Below, in pieces: positions 1 through 7,303 of a stretch of DNA of 29,954 nt. Source of the DNA: Nitrospira sp. UBA5698. GTDB taxonomy: Bacteria; Nitrospirota; Nitrospiria; Nitrospirales; Nitrospiraceae. Location: positions 25,100-55,053 of the forward strand of contig DIHK01000045.1 in NCBI GenBank assembly GCA_002420115.1. The letters are read 5' to 3'. The notes beneath the pieces were generated by a model, which saw only the letters and a program-made list of their open reading frames with translations, had not been told where the DNA came from and ran no database searches. Within the stretch, counting starts at the first letter, position 1. Each line of letters opens with the position of its first letter. The translations under genes and the position numbers were made by a program.

Positions 1-321
1 ATCGAGGTGGCGGGACATACCGACAATACGCCGTTCAGATCCGACCTGCGAAAGGGCTTTCGGGATAACCAGGAACTGTCACGAGCCAGGGCGGACTATG
101 CTGCACAGATCTTGATCAACGGAGGACTGCAGAACGACCGAGTCAAAGCGGTGGGCTATGGGGACAGTAAACCAATCACGACGAATGATACGGATAAGGG
201 CCGGAGCAAAAACCGACGATTGGAAATTGTGATTACCCAAACACCGGAATCCGGGATCGCCGTGGGTGAAGGGAAAGCTCAAATCGGCAAGAAACCACAA
301 GATGGGTTACATAAGCGGTGA
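1..321 (+). CDS. OmpA/MotB C-terminal peptidoglycan-binding domain protein (5' partial)
   Basis: The frame is open from base 1, so the beginning of the gene lies outside the window. The visible 106 residues are the second half of an OmpA-like domain. They show the GHTDN motif, a basic stretch followed by LSRARAD, then the GYGDSKPITTNDTDKGRSKNRRLEI block that holds the conserved Asp and Arg used to bind diaminopimelate in peptidoglycan. Such domains tether an outer-membrane or flagellar-stator-like protein to the cell wall. The first part, which would decide between OmpA porin, Pal-like lipoprotein or MotB, is missing. About 25 residues after the domain are polar and look unstructured. The domain call is firm; the whole-protein identity is open. 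Confidence 0.9.
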   Translation: MEVAGHTDNTPFRSDLRKGFRDNQELSRARADYAAQILINGGLQNDRVKAVGYGDSKPITTNDTDKGRSKNRRLEIVITQTPESGIAVGEGKAQIGKKPQDGLHKR

Positions 322-337
322 TGGCTCAGTGACGAGC

Positions 338-376
338 GGACCTGTTCAGAAGTTTTGCCTGCCTCTGAACAAGTCC
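338..376 (+). terminator. Hairpin after the OmpA-domain gene
   Basis: Arms at 338-350 (GGACCTGTTCAGA) and 364-376 (TCTGAACAAGTCC) pair over 13 positions with one mismatch and a 13-base loop. The hairpin begins 16 bases after the stop codon. No clean T-run follows, so this may be a weak or Rho-assisted transcription end rather than a classical intrinsic terminator. Confidence 0.4.
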
Positions 377-475
377 ACACCTCGCAGACTTTCTTAACAG
401 CTCACCCGACCACGTCCAAATCCTCGCACCGAAACACGGATGGCTTAGGTTAAAGCAGAACAACCTGCTGAATGT

Positions 476-739
476 TCAGAGTCGGCTCCGCAGCCGCTCA
501 TACCCGTTCTTCAATTCCTCAATCGCCTGGTTCAGTGCATCGCCGACGGACACGGCTGTTTTCCCCACTTCTTCCCGCGCAGCCTCCAGTTTCGGCTTGA
601 TCTCGTCCCACTGAGTCTCCAGCCGAGCCCATTCGTCTTTCGCTTCTGCCTTCGCCAGATGCAACTGCACTTGCAGTTCATCGCGCTGCTGCTTGAAATG
701 TTCGAGAGCTTTCGTGATTTGCTCAGTAACCTCTGCCAT
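476..739 (-). CDS. Small charged coiled-coil protein, function unknown
   Basis: This 87-residue protein has no membrane segment, signal peptide or cysteine. From about residue 5 to the end it is one amphipathic, Glu/Lys/Arg-rich helix with heptad-like Leu/Ala spacing, as in ITKALEHFKQQRDELQVQLHLAKAEA and the later LNQAIEELKNGYERLRSRL, consistent with a coiled coil. An AAAGGAG ribosome site lies 8 bases upstream of the ATG, so translation is likely. I recognise no named family. Similar short coiled-coil proteins are common in environmental bacteria, sometimes as stress-related or phasin-like proteins, but nothing here assigns such a role. It is convergent with the OmpA gene. Confidence 0.7.
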   Translation of the reverse strand: MAEVTEQITKALEHFKQQRDELQVQLHLAKAEAKDEWARLETQWDEIKPKLEAAREEVGKTAVSVGDALNQAIEELKNGYERLRSRL

Positions 740-1119
740 GGGATACGCTCCTTTGTGAGAAGGTGGACAGATGGAGTAACAATGTCTGCGTCACATGACC
801 ACGATTCATCCCATCAAGCCCAACAGCCTCACCCTCCTAGGAGGATCCGGACAGCGCAGATGAACCTGTGGTTGCTCACCGACCCAATGAGCTCTGGGTG
901 GATGAGTCTGAATGCACCATACAACCGGCAGGTCCAGAGTTCAACCCTACACCCTGCTCGATTGTAAACGCCCTTTCGCCATACATGCTCGGTTATGGGT
1001 CCATCGAGAACCGTGCGGGACGCTGGCATCCAACCAACGAGAAAATGACACTATCAAATACTAAGACCTATCCAGTATGGAGAATCTTCCGAACGACGCA
1101 ACGGTTCAACCCAAACAGG
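740..1119. other. Intergenic, no gene seen
   Basis: About 380 bases between the coiled-coil gene start and the Nudix gene end. Open frames here have no convincing start site or recognisable protein. The only structure I noted is a perfect 12-base palindrome, CCTCCTAGGAGG, at 833-844. It may carry the promoter of the coiled-coil gene, but I cannot pick hexamers with confidence. Confidence 0.5.
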
Positions 1120-1626
1120 TTACACACCTGGAGGACGCCATGTGGGCGGCTTAAAGTAGGATTGGGCTGGGACTTGCCCAACGGCGTTGTGGATCTCAAG
1201 AAAATGGGGATAACAAGGTAGACCCTCGATTTCAGTCGGATCAAAGAACCCTGCGTCAGAGGTTTCCTCCTGATCGGCGTGAGGAATCCCGGTGATCACT
1301 CTCGCCGCAAATACCGTCTCCACCCCTGCCAGTTGATCGCCGTTCGGATAGACCACGGAGAACCGTTCCCCTGCGAAGACGCCGAGAAGCTGTGTGAGTT
1401 CGACGTACACTCCAGCCTCCTCCCACACTTCCCGTACTGCTGCGTCTGATGGGAGCTCATGAGGGTCGACAATCCCGCTCGGCGCCCCCCACAAGCCTGA
1501 AGGCTTATCCTTGACGAGCAACATCCGTCCCTGATCATCATAGGCCAGGACCGCCACCGTCGGGACGTGCAACAACGTGGTCCCGACTTTTGCACGAAGA
1601 GCTTTGATGAACTCAGGAATAGCCAT
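1120..1626 (-). CDS. Nudix hydrolase
   Basis: A 168-residue protein with a complete Nudix box at residues 51-73: G51, E57, R65-E66, E69-E70 and G72 match G-x5-E-x7-R-E-U-x-E-E-x-G-U exactly. These residues bind the divalent metal that cleaves a nucleoside diphosphate linked to another group. The preceding part (VPTVAVLAYDDQGRMLLVKD, then GLWGAPSG) is the usual first strands of the fold. The substrate cannot be read from the sequence; the later SVVYPNGDQL segment resembles small ADP-ribose/NUDT-like housekeeping members. No strong ribosome site precedes the ATG. A decayed second copy of its C-terminal half lies at about 2932-3175 on the same strand. Confidence 0.9.
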   Translation of the reverse strand: MAIPEFIKALRAKVGTTLLHVPTVAVLAYDDQGRMLLVKDKPSGLWGAPSGIVDPHELPSDAAVREVWEEAGVYVELTQLLGVFAGERFSVVYPNGDQLAGVETVFAARVITGIPHADQEETSDAGFFDPTEIEGLPCYPHFLEIHNAVGQVPAQSYFKPPTWRPPGV

Positions 1627-1958
1627 GCGCTCGACGTTACGCCATCGCCATGAAAGAAGCCACCCTCAAGATGCATTCGACCAGTGCTGCATATCGGGAG
1701 ATACGTTGTCAGCAAGTCTCTTACCGAAGCCTGATCGCACAGAGCCTAACCTCCCATTGTCGGGGACCTAAGAGACCAGAGTGGGGATGGGTATCTAGGG
1801 TCTCGCGCACCGGAATTTTGCGTCGAACGGCACATTGACACCGGCGCGTGAGAAGGTGCACCATATACCTTCCATTGAATTCGTGAAACAAGCATCAACG
1901 AGAATACAGAGAACGTACGACATTAGGTGTAACCTTAGCGAATAAGGAGACCAGGATC
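1627..1958. other. Divergent intergenic region between Nudix and ferredoxin genes
   Basis: These 332 bases lie between two divergently oriented genes and should hold both promoters. Short open frames here look like noise. An AAGGAG ribosome site sits just before the ferredoxin ATG at 1959. No operator-like symmetry stood out. Confidence 0.45.
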
Positions 1959-2306
1959 ATGGCATTGCTGATTACCGACGAATGTATCAACTGTGGCGCC
2001 TGCTTACCGGAATGTCCGAACGAGGCCATATTCGAAACGCGCAGCGGCGCAGAAGAGAAGGGTCTGCATGTGGGTGACGGTCAAGGCGTGGGCGACAATA
2101 TTTACGTGATCGCTCATGATCGTTGCACTGAATGTGTCGGCCATTTTGACGAACCACAATGTGCCGCGGTCTGTCCGGTTGACAACTGTTGTATTTCTGA
2201 TCCGTTGTATCCAGAGGGGACCGATGTTCTGCTGGAACGGGCGAAGACCCTCAATCCCGACAAGGCAATCGATCCGGCAAAAGTGTGGAGCGGCGTGCGG
2301 AACTGA
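1959..2306 (+). CDS. 2[4Fe-4S] ferredoxin, YfhL/Allochromatium type
   Basis: A 115-residue cytosolic electron carrier. Cluster ligands are visible as C9-x2-C12-x2-C15-x3-C19-P and C56-x2-C59-x8-C68-x3-C72-P. The eight-residue gap between the second and third cysteines of the second motif is typical of Alvin/YfhL-type ferredoxins, whose clusters have very low and unequal potentials. The last Cys of each motif is expected to complete the other cluster. The insertion between the two motifs (residues 25-50) is longer than in the ~80-residue classical proteins, and an extra Cys pair (C77-C78) follows. The C-terminal ~35 residues form an acidic/basic tail. An AAGGAG site supports the start. The redox partner cannot be inferred from neighbours. 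Confidence 0.93.
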   Translation: MALLITDECINCGACLPECPNEAIFETRSGAEEKGLHVGDGQGVGDNIYVIAHDRCTECVGHFDEPQCAAVCPVDNCCISDPLYPEGTDVLLERAKTLNPDKAIDPAKVWSGVRN

Positions 2307-2356
2307 ACGGTTCCACTTCACTGTTCCGATTGGAGCAGGCTGTTTAAAAGTTCTTC

Positions 2357-2390
2357 GTGCCCTCGATAGGTCGAGACCTATCGAGGGCAC
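2357..2390. repeat. Perfect 16-bp inverted repeat
   Basis: GTGCCCTCGATAGGTC at 2357-2372 and its exact reverse complement GACCTATCGAGGGCAC at 2375-2390, separated by GA. It begins 50 bases after the ferredoxin stop codon and lies 83 bases before the next ATG. It could form a long stem in RNA or a cruciform/protein site in DNA. There is no T-run, so it is not a standard intrinsic terminator. Confidence 0.8.
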
Positions 2391-2473
2391 AGAGTGAGTC
2401 AAGATCGCCCGCAGGATGCAGAGATAGCATCGGTCCAGGGTTGTGTGCCCCGCCAGAACTGCAGCGTTCAGTT

Positions 2474-2776
2474 ATGTCTGAAAAGAATCCCAGATTCTTG
2501 ACGAATGCCACAGTCATCAAGGTGCTCGCGAAAGTCTTTGCCTTCCAAGCCATTGAGATCAACCTCTTGCGGTCCCAGGCTGGCATCTCTGATGCGAATT
2601 GGAAGACTCTGAAGACCGAAGCCTTTAAGAAAACCTACGCCAAACAACGGGCGTTCTATGAAGATCGCCTGAACGGTGCCTTCGCGCTGGAACACATTTC
2701 CCAATCTGAACGCGAGACCAGGCTGCTTGAACTCTGGCTCAAACAGAGCGAAGAATCCTCCAAAGACGAACCATAG
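2474..2776 (+). CDS. Hypothetical soluble protein, 100 residues
   Basis: The ATG at 2474 (MSEKNPRFL) is chosen over a GTG at 2357 because the upstream part would be translated palindrome and low-quality sequence. The product is helical and charged, with no signal peptide, membrane segment or cysteine: ATVIKVLAKVFAFQAIEINLLRSQAG, then KKTYAKQRAFYEDRLNG and ERETRLLELWLKQSEESS. No strong ribosome site is visible before the ATG. I recognise no family. It lies downstream of the ferredoxin on the same strand but is separated by the inverted repeat, so co-transcription is uncertain. Codon use and amino acid composition look like a real gene. Confidence 0.6.
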   Translation: MSEKNPRFLTNATVIKVLAKVFAFQAIEINLLRSQAGISDANWKTLKTEAFKKTYAKQRAFYEDRLNGAFALEHISQSERETRLLELWLKQSEESSKDEP

Positions 2777-2931
2777 GCCAGACAAGGTCTTTGCCGCTTT
2801 CACTTCCTGGCGGCCACTCGCTTTGTCCTTTTTCCCTCCTGAATACGAATGTGCCGCCCTAGAACATCTCTGTACGAAACCAGCTGCAGAACACTCAAAA
2901 AAATCACAAGACCGATTATGGAATTTCAGGA

Positions 2932-3175
2932 CACCAGGTAGCCGGTTTGAAGTAAGGGTTGGAACTGGCCAACCGCCTGGCGGATTACCTGGAAATGGGG
3001 ATAACAGGATAGCTTCTCAATCTCGTTCGGATGAAAGAACCTCGCGTCAGAGGCTTCCTCATGGTCGGATTGAGAAATTCAGGATGATGCCGTGAGCCAC
3101 CTCTCGAAACAGATAGAACTCCGACGACTCCCCTACGCCATATCGAACGGTATACAACACTCTCAGATTTCACCA
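2932..3175 (-). pseudogene. Decayed Nudix hydrolase remnant
   Basis: Translating the minus strand from about 3070 to 2932 gives DHEEASDARFFHPNEIEK followed by LSCYPHFQVIRQAVGQF. This lines up with DQEETSDAGFFDPTEIEG and LPCYPHFLEIHNAVGQV in the intact Nudix protein at 1120-1626. Upstream, in shifted frames, SVVY (near 3150) and GVGESSEFYLFREVAHGI match SVVYPNG and GVETVFAARVITGI. The Nudix box region is absent, and the frame is broken with stops, so it is a non-functional copy of the C-terminal half. DNA similarity to the intact gene is obvious by eye (for example the GCGTCAGAGG and ATGGGGATAACA segments). Confidence 0.75.
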
Positions 3176-3180
3176 AGTAG

Positions 3181-3619
3181 GACATGGACAAGAGACCCGA
3201 TGCACAGACTGTTTTTCTGATCAAAATAGAGCCATCTTTCTGTGGCTCATCCCTTGACAGAAAAGAATCCTCGCTCCTGCTGCAGAGAGACTCATCCCCA
3301 GAAAACTTTACAACCTGTGGATAGCCAGTCAGCAGACTGGGAATAGCATGGGTATCGGCCAGACTGAGTGGATAACAGCAAATGATTTTTCTAGGAATAT
3401 GCAAGAAAATCAGGAATGTCTACTTAGACCACTATTCCTTGTGGTACATCGATGCAAGAGCGGATGCCTATAAAATAGGCACTTTGATAGATTTGCGCGC
3501 TACTCGTTGCGTCTTGCCTGGCAAACAGAACTTGCCCACATAGTTATCCACAGAAGATGGGGAGTGAATATCTCCCGACAGGTCACTCACCTGAAGAGTC
3601 GCCTCGGTTCTTTCTCTTT
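3181..3619. other. Intergenic, no intact gene seen
   Basis: About 440 bases between the Nudix remnant and the nuclease-fold gene. I see no plausible coding sequence. A small symmetric site, GCCTAT-AAA-ATAGGC at 3466-3480, is the only structure noted; its role is unknown. Confidence 0.4.
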
Positions 3620-4105
3620 CTAATTGCGGCGAGCTGGTTGAGGGGATTTCCACTTCCATGGTGGGATGGGATCAGGTTCAGACCACAGGCCGTGTTTGGA
3701 GGCTCTGGCTAGTTCTTCCATATCCTTAAGAACTGGATCATGGACTTCACCAGGCTGGACCCAGGCAAGTCCCTCTTTGACCAATTCATAGGCGATGTTT
3801 CGTCCATCCGGGAGTAAAATGTCGGCTGTCATGCGGCCCCGCTGATCCTTTTTCAGCTCCCTCACCAAGACATCGCGATTGGCAAGGTACGCTGCCGCTG
3901 CATGTTTCGCTTGCTTGCCGTAAGGTTGTTTCAGCTCAGGACAATCCACATCGCGAAGAGCGACCGTCTGGTTTCTCTCTTGATAGTGAATCGTCAGACG
4001 GTCCCCTTCATGCACGGTCAGCACCCGTGCGACGAACTCCGTCCCGGCCAAAGCCTGGATCGGCACGACCAGTAAGATCCCCACAATGGTGGAAGAGAGC
4101 CTCAT
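3620..4105 (-). CDS. Secreted staphylococcal-nuclease-fold (TNase) protein
   Basis: A 161-residue protein with an N-terminal signal peptide (hydrophobic residues 7-20, likely cleaved after ALA) followed by one SNase-like OB-fold domain. Family marks are FVARVLTVHEGDRLTI, then DVDCPELKQPYGKQAK, then QRGRMTADILLPDGRNIAYELVKEGLAW, with the typical ARASKHGLW helix near the end. In active nucleases the first loop reads DGDT and an Arg precedes the D-x-P-E motif by eight residues. Here the loop is EGDR and that position is Ala49, with an Arg at 51 instead; E57 and R91 look retained. Activity on DNA/RNA is therefore uncertain. It acts, if at all, in the periplasm or outside. The tail is Pro/Trp/Lys rich. 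Confidence 0.85.
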   Translation of the reverse strand: MRLSSTIVGILLVVPIQALAGTEFVARVLTVHEGDRLTIHYQERNQTVALRDVDCPELKQPYGKQAKHAAAAYLANRDVLVRELKKDQRGRMTADILLPDGRNIAYELVKEGLAWVQPGEVHDPVLKDMEELARASKHGLWSEPDPIPPWKWKSPQPARRN

Positions 4106-4426
4106 GACGCTCTATGCTACCGAGCTCCGCTGATTCGGCCAACCTTTTCCCAATTTCATGCAGTCACCAAGTAATCCGGTCCAGGACGTGCCGTGACCAA
4201 GCCTTGACCAGGATATTGCACCGAGCGTAGAGTGTCAGTCGATACCGCCTCAGCCAATAGGGGGTGGTCCTCATGGGTGTCCAGAGAACAGCAGACCGAG
4301 CGAACAGGTCTGGTCATATGTGGTCCCCCTCGCGGTTCTCTCTTATTATTCCTCTCATTGAAGTATCGGTCACGTCTCGTCGTGCTTTTGTGTGCCTGAT
4401 ACGAAATCTTCCACCCTTGTGCTTCT
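4106..4426. other. Divergent intergenic region
   Basis: About 320 bases between the divergently transcribed nuclease-fold gene and the response-regulator gene. No open frame here looks coding. It should hold both promoters, but I could not pick them out reliably. Confidence 0.4.
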
Positions 4427-5158
4427 GTGGTCCGCTATGAAGGGAGGAGTAATTCTACGTCGAACCATCGCGAGAGAGCCGCCCATGCTCATTCCGAACA
4501 TGGAGTATCGTCAGGATCCATCCGGGTGTTGCTCACCGAAGCACAGCGCCTGTTCAGACAGAGTCTGCACCTCCTGCTGGAGAGGGAGCGTGATATCGCT
4601 GCCGTCCTTGAGGCGTCCGATGCACAAGAAGTCTATCGGCTTGCGATGGCACACAGACCTGACATCGTGTTACTCGACGTGGACATGCAGCATCTTGACG
4701 CTGCATCAGTCACACATCTCCTCCACAAGCACCATCCAAGGATGCGAGTCCTCCTCTTAGCTCGATACGATGAAGACGCGCGGATCGTGTCCGCGATGAA
4801 GGCTGGTGCCGCTGGATACATCCTCAAAGATACCGATTGGACGAACTTCCTACACATCCTCAGGTCAACGGCAAATAGCCGACAGGTTCTCTCTCCGATA
4901 CTACCGGACCGCTTTGTACATAATGTTCCTGGCTTGTTACGACACCTCCATGACAGCGACGCCATCGAGCTCTCCACGTTGAGCGACCGTGAACGCCAAA
5001 TATTGGCTTGTGCGGCAGTCGGTGAAAGCAATAAGGAAATTGCCGATCACCTGTGCGTCTCCGTCGATACCGTGAAGACGCATTTGCATCACATCTACCA
5101 GAAGCTGTCGGTCGACGGACGTGTTGAAGCCGTCATTGCGTATCTTCGACGTCAGTAG
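4427..5158 (+). CDS. NarL/FixJ (LuxR-type) response regulator with degenerate receiver
   Basis: An atypical receiver domain (about residues 32-150) is followed by a LuxR helix-turn-helix (about 180-243: LSDRERQILACAAVGESNKEIADHL, then SVDTVKTHLHHIYQKL). The phospho-acceptor Asp84 (DIVLLDVDM) and Lys134 (ILKDT) are present. The acidic metal-binding pair normally reading A-D-D-H is T37-E38-A39-Q40, and the Thr/Ser switch position is Ala112 (LLLARYD). Phosphorylation may be weak or absent, so it may bind DNA constitutively or respond to another signal. The GTG at 4427 only opens the frame; residues 1-30 are low quality and no good ribosome site was found, so the true start may be further downstream. 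No histidine kinase gene is nearby, so it is an orphan. Confidence 0.88.
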   Translation: MVRYEGRSNSTSNHRERAAHAHSEHGVSSGSIRVLLTEAQRLFRQSLHLLLERERDIAAVLEASDAQEVYRLAMAHRPDIVLLDVDMQHLDAASVTHLLHKHHPRMRVLLLARYDEDARIVSAMKAGAAGYILKDTDWTNFLHILRSTANSRQVLSPILPDRFVHNVPGLLRHLHDSDAIELSTLSDRERQILACAAVGESNKEIADHLCVSVDTVKTHLHHIYQKLSVDGRVEAVIAYLRRQ

Positions 5159-5370
5159 CCTCGCCGTTCAACCAACCCCTCCTCGACCAATCGATCGAGA
5201 CAGTAATTCCATCCTCTGAGCGATGGAGAAAAGACACTCGATTTAACGAATACGGAAGACGATCCACACACCCTGAATCACACCTATGCCTCTATCAAGC
5301 AAGGAGGTCACCCGCTATGCATGATGTACACATCCTCGATGAGTTATAATCTGAACGAGGATGCGCATTA

Positions 5371-5466
5371 CTGGATGCAGCGTTTTTGATTGGAATCGTC
5401 GCCTTTGCATTGATGAGCGCCGGCTTTATGGACGAGGAGTGCACATGGCTAAAGATCATGGGGTAG
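5371..5466 (+). CDS. Putative 31-residue single-span membrane protein with CTG start
   Basis: Reading from CTG at 5371 gives (M)DAAFLIGIVAFALMSAGFMD, then EECTWLKIMG and a stop. It is one hydrophobic helix followed by a short polar tail with a Cys. A GAGG ribosome-like site lies 10 bases upstream. No ATG or GTG is available in this frame before the helix, because a TAA stop lies just upstream. The layout is like small KdpF-sized membrane peptides that are widespread and often unannotated. The overlapping frame from the ATG at 5361 gives an unconvincing protein. The start codon and reality of the gene are uncertain. Confidence 0.35.
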   Translation: MDAAFLIGIVAFALMSAGFMDEECTWLKIMG

Positions 5467-5754
5467 GAGACCCGTCAGCCTTGCTTGCCAAGCGTTCTGC
5501 CATGGCCACGTTGGCTCGGGGGACTCCTGTCCTCTCCTCACATACACCCAACAGACATGGATACTTGGCCCATACCGTGCTGTCTGTGTATCCTCGGGAG
5601 GGGAGTCACTGCATCCTAGATTCACCATACCCATGCCGTGTCCTGCTACAGTCTGATTAGCCCAAGGAACGGGACAGACAAGATGTCTCCATTGACTGGC
5701 TATACCCCTGACGTTGCTGCGCATTCGCAATTGTAGGCTTGGTATGCTAAACTA
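5467..5754. other. Intergenic, nothing recognised
   Basis: Open frames across this stretch lack ribosome sites and recognisable protein character. No tRNA, repeat or strong hairpin was seen. Confidence 0.4.
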
Positions 5755-5988
5755 ATGGATACGAATTTTGCTCCTCGCGCCCATCCCTCCCGACACTGTG
5801 TTTGCGCGATCGTCAGCAGTGAATTCCCTGGGCAAGATTTTCCTGTGAGCCATTGCGGTGCGTGTGAGAATACCACGGCCTGCGCCGGACAGAATTGTAG
5901 CAACATGAACAATTCCCAAGAGCACAGTGTTTGGTGTCAGGCCCACAAGCCGCACTGGGTACTTAGACTCGGAGAGGATCTCTTATGA
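5755..5988 (+). CDS. Possible small cysteine-rich protein
   Basis: This 77-residue frame ends in TGA overlapping the ATG of the next gene (ATGA at 5985), a layout typical of translational coupling. The product has seven cysteines, including H-C-V-C at residues 19-22 and C-G-A-C...C-A-G-Q-N-C in the middle, which might bind metal. No ribosome site is visible before the ATG and the composition is otherwise ordinary. It may equally be a chance frame. No family recognised. Confidence 0.25.
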   Translation: MDTNFAPRAHPSRHCVCAIVSSEFPGQDFPVSHCGACENTTACAGQNCSNMNNSQEHSVWCQAHKPHWVLRLGEDLL

Positions 5989-6356
5989 CAACCGCGAGTA
6001 ATAACCGACCAGCATCCGCAGAGCATTGGGTCCGCATTCCGAACGGCACGCGAGTGCGTCATCGATCGGAAGCTTACGAAGGAATTATCGACGGACTCAC
6101 AGAGATCGTCTCCGGATCGGAGCGAAACCCCGACGGGAAAACACAGTATCGCGTCAAGGTGGAGGGGGGGACACGATTGCTGGTTCCAGAACAATATCTG
6201 AATGTTCTGATCGACACTAACCAGTTAGTTCTGATCGGTCGTGAATCTGAACTGTATCGTCGATCTCTCACGGACCGGCTCCGAGCCGTCCTTCCAGAAG
6301 ATCGGTTTGTGGCTGCGACCGAAAAGACGCCTGCGTCCCGTGTAAAGTCTCGGTGA
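5985..6356 (+). CDS. Hypothetical protein, 123 residues, possible SH3-like/KOW-like fold
   Basis: A GAGAGG site seven bases before the ATG supports this start. The central part (WVRIPNGTRVRHRSEAYEGI, IDGLTEIV, then KTQYRVKVEGGTRLLVPEQYLNVL) reads as short beta strands around a basic Gly-containing turn, as in small barrel domains that recognise nucleic acid or protein. The remainder is a charged helix (ESELYRRSLTDRLRAVL) and a basic tail. There is no signal peptide or membrane segment. I know no name for it, and the fold suggestion is inference only. Confidence 0.65.
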   Translation: MTTASNNRPASAEHWVRIPNGTRVRHRSEAYEGIIDGLTEIVSGSERNPDGKTQYRVKVEGGTRLLVPEQYLNVLIDTNQLVLIGRESELYRRSLTDRLRAVLPEDRFVAATEKTPASRVKSR

Positions 6357-6413
6357 TGGTAACGCCGGCATCAAGCCGCTGGTTTGCACATAAACGTGTC
6401 ACATGGAGCTAGC

Positions 6414-6683
6414 ATGAAAACATCATGGGGAACGAAATCCCCGAATAAACGGAGGCGAGTCGTACTTCGGACCAAGGTGCGGTGGGAGAAGCTGGGGCTC
6501 CAAGATCCGGCAGGATCGTCATCGGCAACCTCGATTGAAGACCTTCGTCGTCAAATTACATCAGCCGCCAGTCAAGGGTTGAGTCCCGATACAGTGTCCC
6601 GCTCTCAACAGCAGGATGGACGCTCAGGGCCAAGCGCCAAGCGATCTGTGTCTGGCCGTAAACGGAATCCCGCTTCGTCGTAA
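6414..6683 (+). CDS. Small basic hypothetical protein
   Basis: The ATG at 6414 follows GGAGCTAGC, a good ribosome site, so it is preferred over the ATG at 6384. The 89-residue product is strongly basic at the N-terminus (KSPNKRRRVVLRTKVRWEKLGL) and then polar and Ser/Gln/Arg rich with one helix (SIEDLRRQITSAASQGL). It looks largely unstructured and might bind nucleic acid. No family recognised. It lies between two other small hypothetical genes on the same strand. Confidence 0.45.
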   Translation: MKTSWGTKSPNKRRRVVLRTKVRWEKLGLQDPAGSSSATSIEDLRRQITSAASQGLSPDTVSRSQQQDGRSGPSAKRSVSGRKRNPASS

Positions 6684-6718
6684 CCAGAACGTCAGCACCT
6701 TGCACCCGAAAGGAGGCC

Positions 6719-6907
6719 ATCATCGGAGGACCAGGAAAAACTACAGCCGCGAAGAGAGATCGAGAAAAGTCACGTCAACAGAAGCAGCGCGACAAAGAAG
6801 CGCGCCGCGTGGAGCGGAAGGCGAACAAACCGGACCGTCCAGCCCAAGAAGGCGAAGACCCAGATCTCGCTGGTTTGCACTGGGGTCCTCAAGCACCACT
6901 CTATTAG
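6719..6907 (+). CDS. Small charged protein (about 62 residues) lacking a canonical start codon
   Basis: The frame reads PGKTTAAKRDREKSRQQKQR, then DKEARRVERKANKPDRP and GEDPDLAGLHWGPQAPLY before TAG. The strongly charged Lys/Arg/Gln/Glu helix followed by a conserved-looking PDLAGLHWGPQ end resembles short hypothetical proteins I associate with Nitrospira and relatives. The residue composition is far more protein-like than the overlapping frame at 6616-7056. An AAAGGAGG ribosome site is directly upstream (6709-6716). However, the codons at the right spacing are ATC ATC (6719-6724), and no ATG, GTG or TTG occurs in frame after the upstream stop at 6659. Either ATC initiates, or the start has been lost. 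Confidence 0.5.
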   Translation: MIGGPGKTTAAKRDREKSRQQKQRDKEARRVERKANKPDRPAQEGEDPDLAGLHWGPQAPLY

Positions 6908-7303
6908 GCGAGCGTGCTATCCCTAGCAAGTGCCTATGGTTTACTTCACGTAGGTGGACCATAGACAGAGCAATATTTTTTGTATTCATGAGAGTACCGT
7001 TCGAGATTGACAAGGTAATTGTCCCCCTAGCCCCATCTCTCCAGCGATGGAATTGACATCGGGCAGGTTCACTCCACGTACGATCGTTGAGATAGTTCCC
7101 CGGGCAGTTCTTGATTAATGCCCAGACACGATATCCGACCGTTCACCTTCTCGCAATATTATGGCTTCTGAGGTCACGAGTACATCCTTGCGCATTGGTT
7201 ATTCCGTAGAATGTAATGGCTATGGTGCGCGTGGTTTACCGATCGCGACTCTCCCCCAAAACTGGGCCATACACCCAAACCCCTCACGACAATAGGAGTC
7301 GAA
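6908..7303. other. Intergenic, no gene seen
   Basis: About 395 bases before the next gene. Longer frames crossing it start inside other sequence and have no recognisable protein. The stretch is locally AT-richer (6960-7020 and 7120-7220) than its surroundings, so it may hold the promoter of the gene at 7304. Confidence 0.4.

Noticed and set aside
868..1221. 117-codon plus-strand frame
   Set aside because: It runs antisense into the 3' end of the Nudix gene and shows no protein family features.
5361..5660. 99-codon plus-strand frame starting MRITGCSVF
   Set aside because: No protein-like character; the frame one base over holds a clean hydrophobic helix in the same stretch.
6616..7056. Long plus-strand frame of 146 codons
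   Set aside because: Composition is Arg/Ser-rich and random-looking. The frame shifted by one base in 6719-6907 gives a much more protein-like product after a strong ribosome site.
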